Source: Nocardioides ochotonae (GTDB lineage Bacteria; Actinomycetota; Actinomycetes; Propionibacteriales; Nocardioidaceae). From it: a DNA stretch of 64,000 bases. Location: NCBI RefSeq assembly GCF_011420305.2, contig NZ_CP061769.1:3087001-3151000 (forward strand), in the 5' to 3' direction. The stretch's first letter is position 1. Every line of letters begins with the position of its first letter. The notes beneath the pieces are model-generated. The model worked only from the letters and a program-made list of their open reading frames with translations. It was not told the DNA's origin and ran no database searches. Below, in pieces: positions 61,861 through 64,000 of the stretch. The position numbers and the translations under genes were made by a program.

Positions 61861-62232
61861 TCACGCCCCGGCGTCGGCGCGCTGCCAGCCCTCGGGAATC
61901 TCCTCGTCCTCGGGGTAGCAGGCCGACTCGCCGCCCGAGCCCGGACCGGTCGGGACGACCTGCACCCAGCCCCAACGGTCCTCGCACTCCAGGGGACGGT
62001 TGCCGAGCGGGTCCCAGTGCGTGCCGGCCGGCAGCTCACGACCCTCGACCTCGCAGAACGAGCCCGGGCCGTCGTCCCACAGCACCGGGGCCTCGCCGTC
62101 CTTGCACGTCCACTCGTCGATCAGCGGCGTGCCGCTGATCGCGAGGTAGGCGGCGAAGGCGCCGACCGAGAGCGCGGTGAGGGCGACCAGGCCGCCGAGG
62201 ATCGAGAGGGTGAGGACAAGAGGCTTCTTCAT
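61861..62232 (-). CDS. Small secreted or membrane-anchored protein with four cysteines
   Basis: This 123-residue protein has an N-terminal hydrophobic segment (about 4-30, possibly an uncleaved signal) and an acidic outer domain with four cysteines (WTCKDG, SFCEVEG, LECEDRWGW, ESACYPED) that may form two disulfides. ATG 62232 follows GAGGA; a longer open frame begins at 62268 but lacks a good start. I do not recognise the family. Confidence 0.7.
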   Translation of the reverse strand: MKKPLVLTLSILGGLVALTALSVGAFAAYLAISGTPLIDEWTCKDGEAPVLWDDGPGSFCEVEGRELPAGTHWDPLGNRPLECEDRWGWVQVVPTGPGSGGESACYPEDEEIPEGWQRADAGA

Positions 62233-62293
62233 GTGCCCATCCTCGACGCCCCGGCTGCCTGGCCGCATCCGTACGCGTACTCAGTCGTCGGAC

Positions 62294-63238
62294 TCAGTGC
62301 GCCGCCGGCTTCTTCGAGCGCGACGGCAGCAGGTGCACGACCGCCACCACGACCGCGCCGACGACGATCCCGAAGACCGCGGAGCAGGCCGTGTTGACCA
62401 GCCAGCCCAGGACGGCGCCGACGCCGGACACCGCGTGGTGGACCTCCTCCTCGAGGTGGTGCACGAGCTCGTACGGCGGGTGCCAGCCGAGCTCGTCGAG
62501 CCCGACGAGCAGGATGTGCCCGCCGACCCAGAGCATCGCGATGGTGCCGACGACGGAGATGACCGAGAGCAGCACCGGCATCCCGCGCACCAGCCCGCGG
62601 CCCACCGACTGGGCGAAGGCGGACCTGCGCTCGGCCAGGTGCAGGCCGACGTCGTCCATCTTCACGATCAGGGCGACCACGCCGTACACGACGACGGTGA
62701 TGGCCGCGGCCACGACGAGCAGGATCACCAGGCGCGACCAGAAGCTCTCGTCCGCCACCTCGTTGAGCGAGATCACCATGATCTCCGCCGAGAGGATCAG
62801 GTCGGTGCGGATCGCGCCGGAGACCATCGTCTCCTCGGCGTCCTTGCCGAGGGTGGCGACCGGGGCGGCGTGGGCGTCGTGCCCGCGGATCCAGCCCCAC
62901 ACCTTCTCCGCGCCCTCGAAGGCCAGGTAGGTGCCGCCGAGCATCAGGATCGGGGTGAGCAGCCACGGCAGGAACTCGCTGAGCAGCAGCGCCACCGGGA
63001 GGATGATCAGGACCTTGTTGCGGATCGAGCCGATCGCGATCCGCTTGATGATCGGCAGCTCGCGCTCGGCGGCGACGCCGTGGACGTACTGCGGCGTGAC
63101 GGCGGTGTCGTCGACGACGACCCCGGCGGCCTTCATGGTCGCCCGCCCTGCGGCGGCGCCGACGTCGTCGATCGAGGCGGCGGCCATCCGGGCCAGCACC
63201 GCCACGTCGTCGAGGAGCGCGAAGAGACCGCCGCTCAC
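62294..63238 (-). CDS. DUF808 family membrane protein
   Basis: This 314-residue protein matches the DUF808 (YedI) family: N-terminal SGGLFALLDDVAVLARMAA, then ATMKAAGVVVDDTAVTPQYV (about 33-52) and about six to seven membrane helices. The function is unknown, although its co-occurrence with transport genes has been noted. The GTG start overlaps the stop of the upstream acyltransferase gene (GTGA), so the two are coupled. Confidence 0.9.
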   Translation of the reverse strand: MSGGLFALLDDVAVLARMAAASIDDVGAAAGRATMKAAGVVVDDTAVTPQYVHGVAAERELPIIKRIAIGSIRNKVLIILPVALLLSEFLPWLLTPILMLGGTYLAFEGAEKVWGWIRGHDAHAAPVATLGKDAEETMVSGAIRTDLILSAEIMVISLNEVADESFWSRLVILLVVAAAITVVVYGVVALIVKMDDVGLHLAERRSAFAQSVGRGLVRGMPVLLSVISVVGTIAMLWVGGHILLVGLDELGWHPPYELVHHLEEEVHHAVSGVGAVLGWLVNTACSAVFGIVVGAVVVAVVHLLPSRSKKPAAH

Positions 63239-64000
63239 GATCGGACGTCCAGGTCTCGGTGCGGGTTCTGGCCCTCAGCGTGCATGGGCCGAAGAGTAGC
63301 CCCGCCGGCGACCGCGGCCTCCAGCACCGCCCCCGCGATGACCTCGGCCTCCTGACGGGCTGCAGTCGCCTCCACGGCGAGGTCGACCTGACGCTGCGCC
63401 GACCCGAACGGATCGACGGCGTGGTTGAGCAGTCCGGCCACCGGCCGGCAGGCCAGCAGCAGGGCCACCGCGACCGACGCGAGCGTCGTCACCGCGACCG
63501 CGACCGTGGGGCCCGGGAAGGACACCTCGCCCCAACCGGCGTAGCCCGCACCCTTCACCGCGAAGCCGTGGAAGAGGTAGACCACCAGCGACCAGGCCCC
63601 CATCCGGGCGAACCAGCCACCACCACGGGGCACCAGCGCGAAGAACGCCCACGCACCGAGGGTGCCGACGAGGAGCAGCAGCGCCCGGGTGAGCGTCGCC
63701 TCGAGGGTCGTGTCGGCGACCTCGTCGTACAGCGCCCGGTAGTAGAACCACTCGGTGCTGGCCCAGGAGTCGGTCCACCGGGTCGCCACGAGGATCGCGA
63801 GCAGCACCACGACGCCGCTCACCTGCACCCACCGCTGGCGCAGCAGCTCGAGGCGCTCCGGTGTCGCCTTCAGCCCCATCACGAAGAACGGCAGCAGCCC
63901 CAGCACCCGGGCGATGTCCAGGGTGTCCCCCGCCCAGTTGCCGGCCAGCAGGCTGATCGCCACGGCCACCACCAGGCCACCGCGCATGTCGACGAAGACC
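63235..64000 (-). CDS. Acyltransferase-3-family membrane protein (partial)
   Basis: The frame is open to the right edge of the window, with the N-terminal part missing; about 254 residues are visible. It has about six membrane helices (LPFFVMGLKATPERLELLR, GAWSLVVYLFHGFAVKGAGY) followed by a hydrophilic tail. The pattern matches the C-terminal half of acyltransferase 3 / OafB-like membrane acyltransferases, which O-acetylate sugars or lipids. It overlaps the DUF808 start by 4 bp. Confidence 0.75.
   Translation of the reverse strand, partial: VFVDMRGGLVVAVAISLLAGNWAGDTLDIARVLGLLPFFVMGLKATPERLELLRQRWVQVSGVVVLLAILVATRWTDSWASTEWFYYRALYDEVADTTLEATLTRALLLLVGTLGAWAFFALVPRGGGWFARMGAWSLVVYLFHGFAVKGAGYAGWGEVSFPGPTVAVAVTTLASVAVALLLACRPVAGLLNHAVDPFGSAQRQVDLAVEATAARQEAEVIAGAVLEAAVAGGATLRPMHAEGQNPHRDLDVRS

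Overview
The window is very GC-rich, gene-dense actinobacterial chromosome. Start codons are often GTG, neighbouring genes are joined by ATGA/GTGA overlaps, and the gene content and order (mtrA-mtrB-lpqB, secA, hpf, moeZ, a DUF3107 gene, DUF222/HNH genes with LexA boxes) point to a member of the Propionibacteriales, probably Nocardioides or a close relative. That placement is an inference. I see no rRNA, tRNA, CRISPR array, prophage or intact insertion sequence.

Layout. (1) 1-9988: a catabolic island. A minus-strand operon carries an NCS2 purine/uracil-type permease and the three subunits of a molybdenum hydroxylase (the large subunit runs off the left edge). A PucR-type regulator follows, and a divergent plus-strand operon carries DUF2877, FdrA and DUF1116, homologues of the E. 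coli AllH/AllF/AllG proteins linked to oxamate carbamoyl transfer. (2) 10059-14287: a SigE-family sigma factor with a membrane PASTA-like partner, a 19-bp tandem repeat tract, a DUF222/HNH nuclease gene behind a LexA box, and plsC. (3) 14462-25858: a large membrane protein, DoxX, an alkyltransferase-like protein, then a block that from memory matches Mycobacterium tuberculosis Rv3204-Rv3213c (moeZ, TetR, DUF3107, ferritin-like protein, DEAD-box helicase, orphan ParA). An L,D-transpeptidase is coupled to parA. (4) 25866-32210: MarC, PHP phosphoesterase, a DUF6758-like protein, cobT-cobS, a MaoC-like protein, DUF5302, acyl-CoA dehydrogenase. (5) 32491-39762: two tail-to-tail secreted or membrane endonuclease/exonuclease/phosphatase-family proteins, then an MgtE-N/CBS protein, DUF1003, Mrp and TatB. 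(6) 39781-45414: a five-gene minus-strand operon (metallo-beta-lactamase lactonase, iron alcohol dehydrogenase/transhydrogenase, FmdB-like zinc ribbon, aldehyde dehydrogenase, acyl-CoA ligase). Its core resembles the Agrobacterium blcABC/attKLM gamma-butyrolactone pathway. (7) 45617-59510: a LysM protein, an Rv3235-family protein, secA, a YcaQ-like protein, an orphan response regulator, hpf, comF-like, lpqB-mtrB-mtrA and ahcY, largely as in M. tuberculosis Rv3235-Rv3248c. (8) 59848-64000: a second LexA box driving a broken DUF222 gene that runs in frame into a kelch-like gene, two small membrane or secreted proteins, DUF808, and a truncated acyltransferase.

Most notable points: the paired purine/ureide-type operons around PucR; the lactone-degradation cluster; two DUF222 loci with near-identical LexA boxes, one now an apparent SOS-controlled chimera; an apparent one-base deletion at the 5' end of the DEAD-box helicase; and several genes with a -10-like TANNNT placed 6-8 nt before the start codon, which suggests leaderless transcripts.
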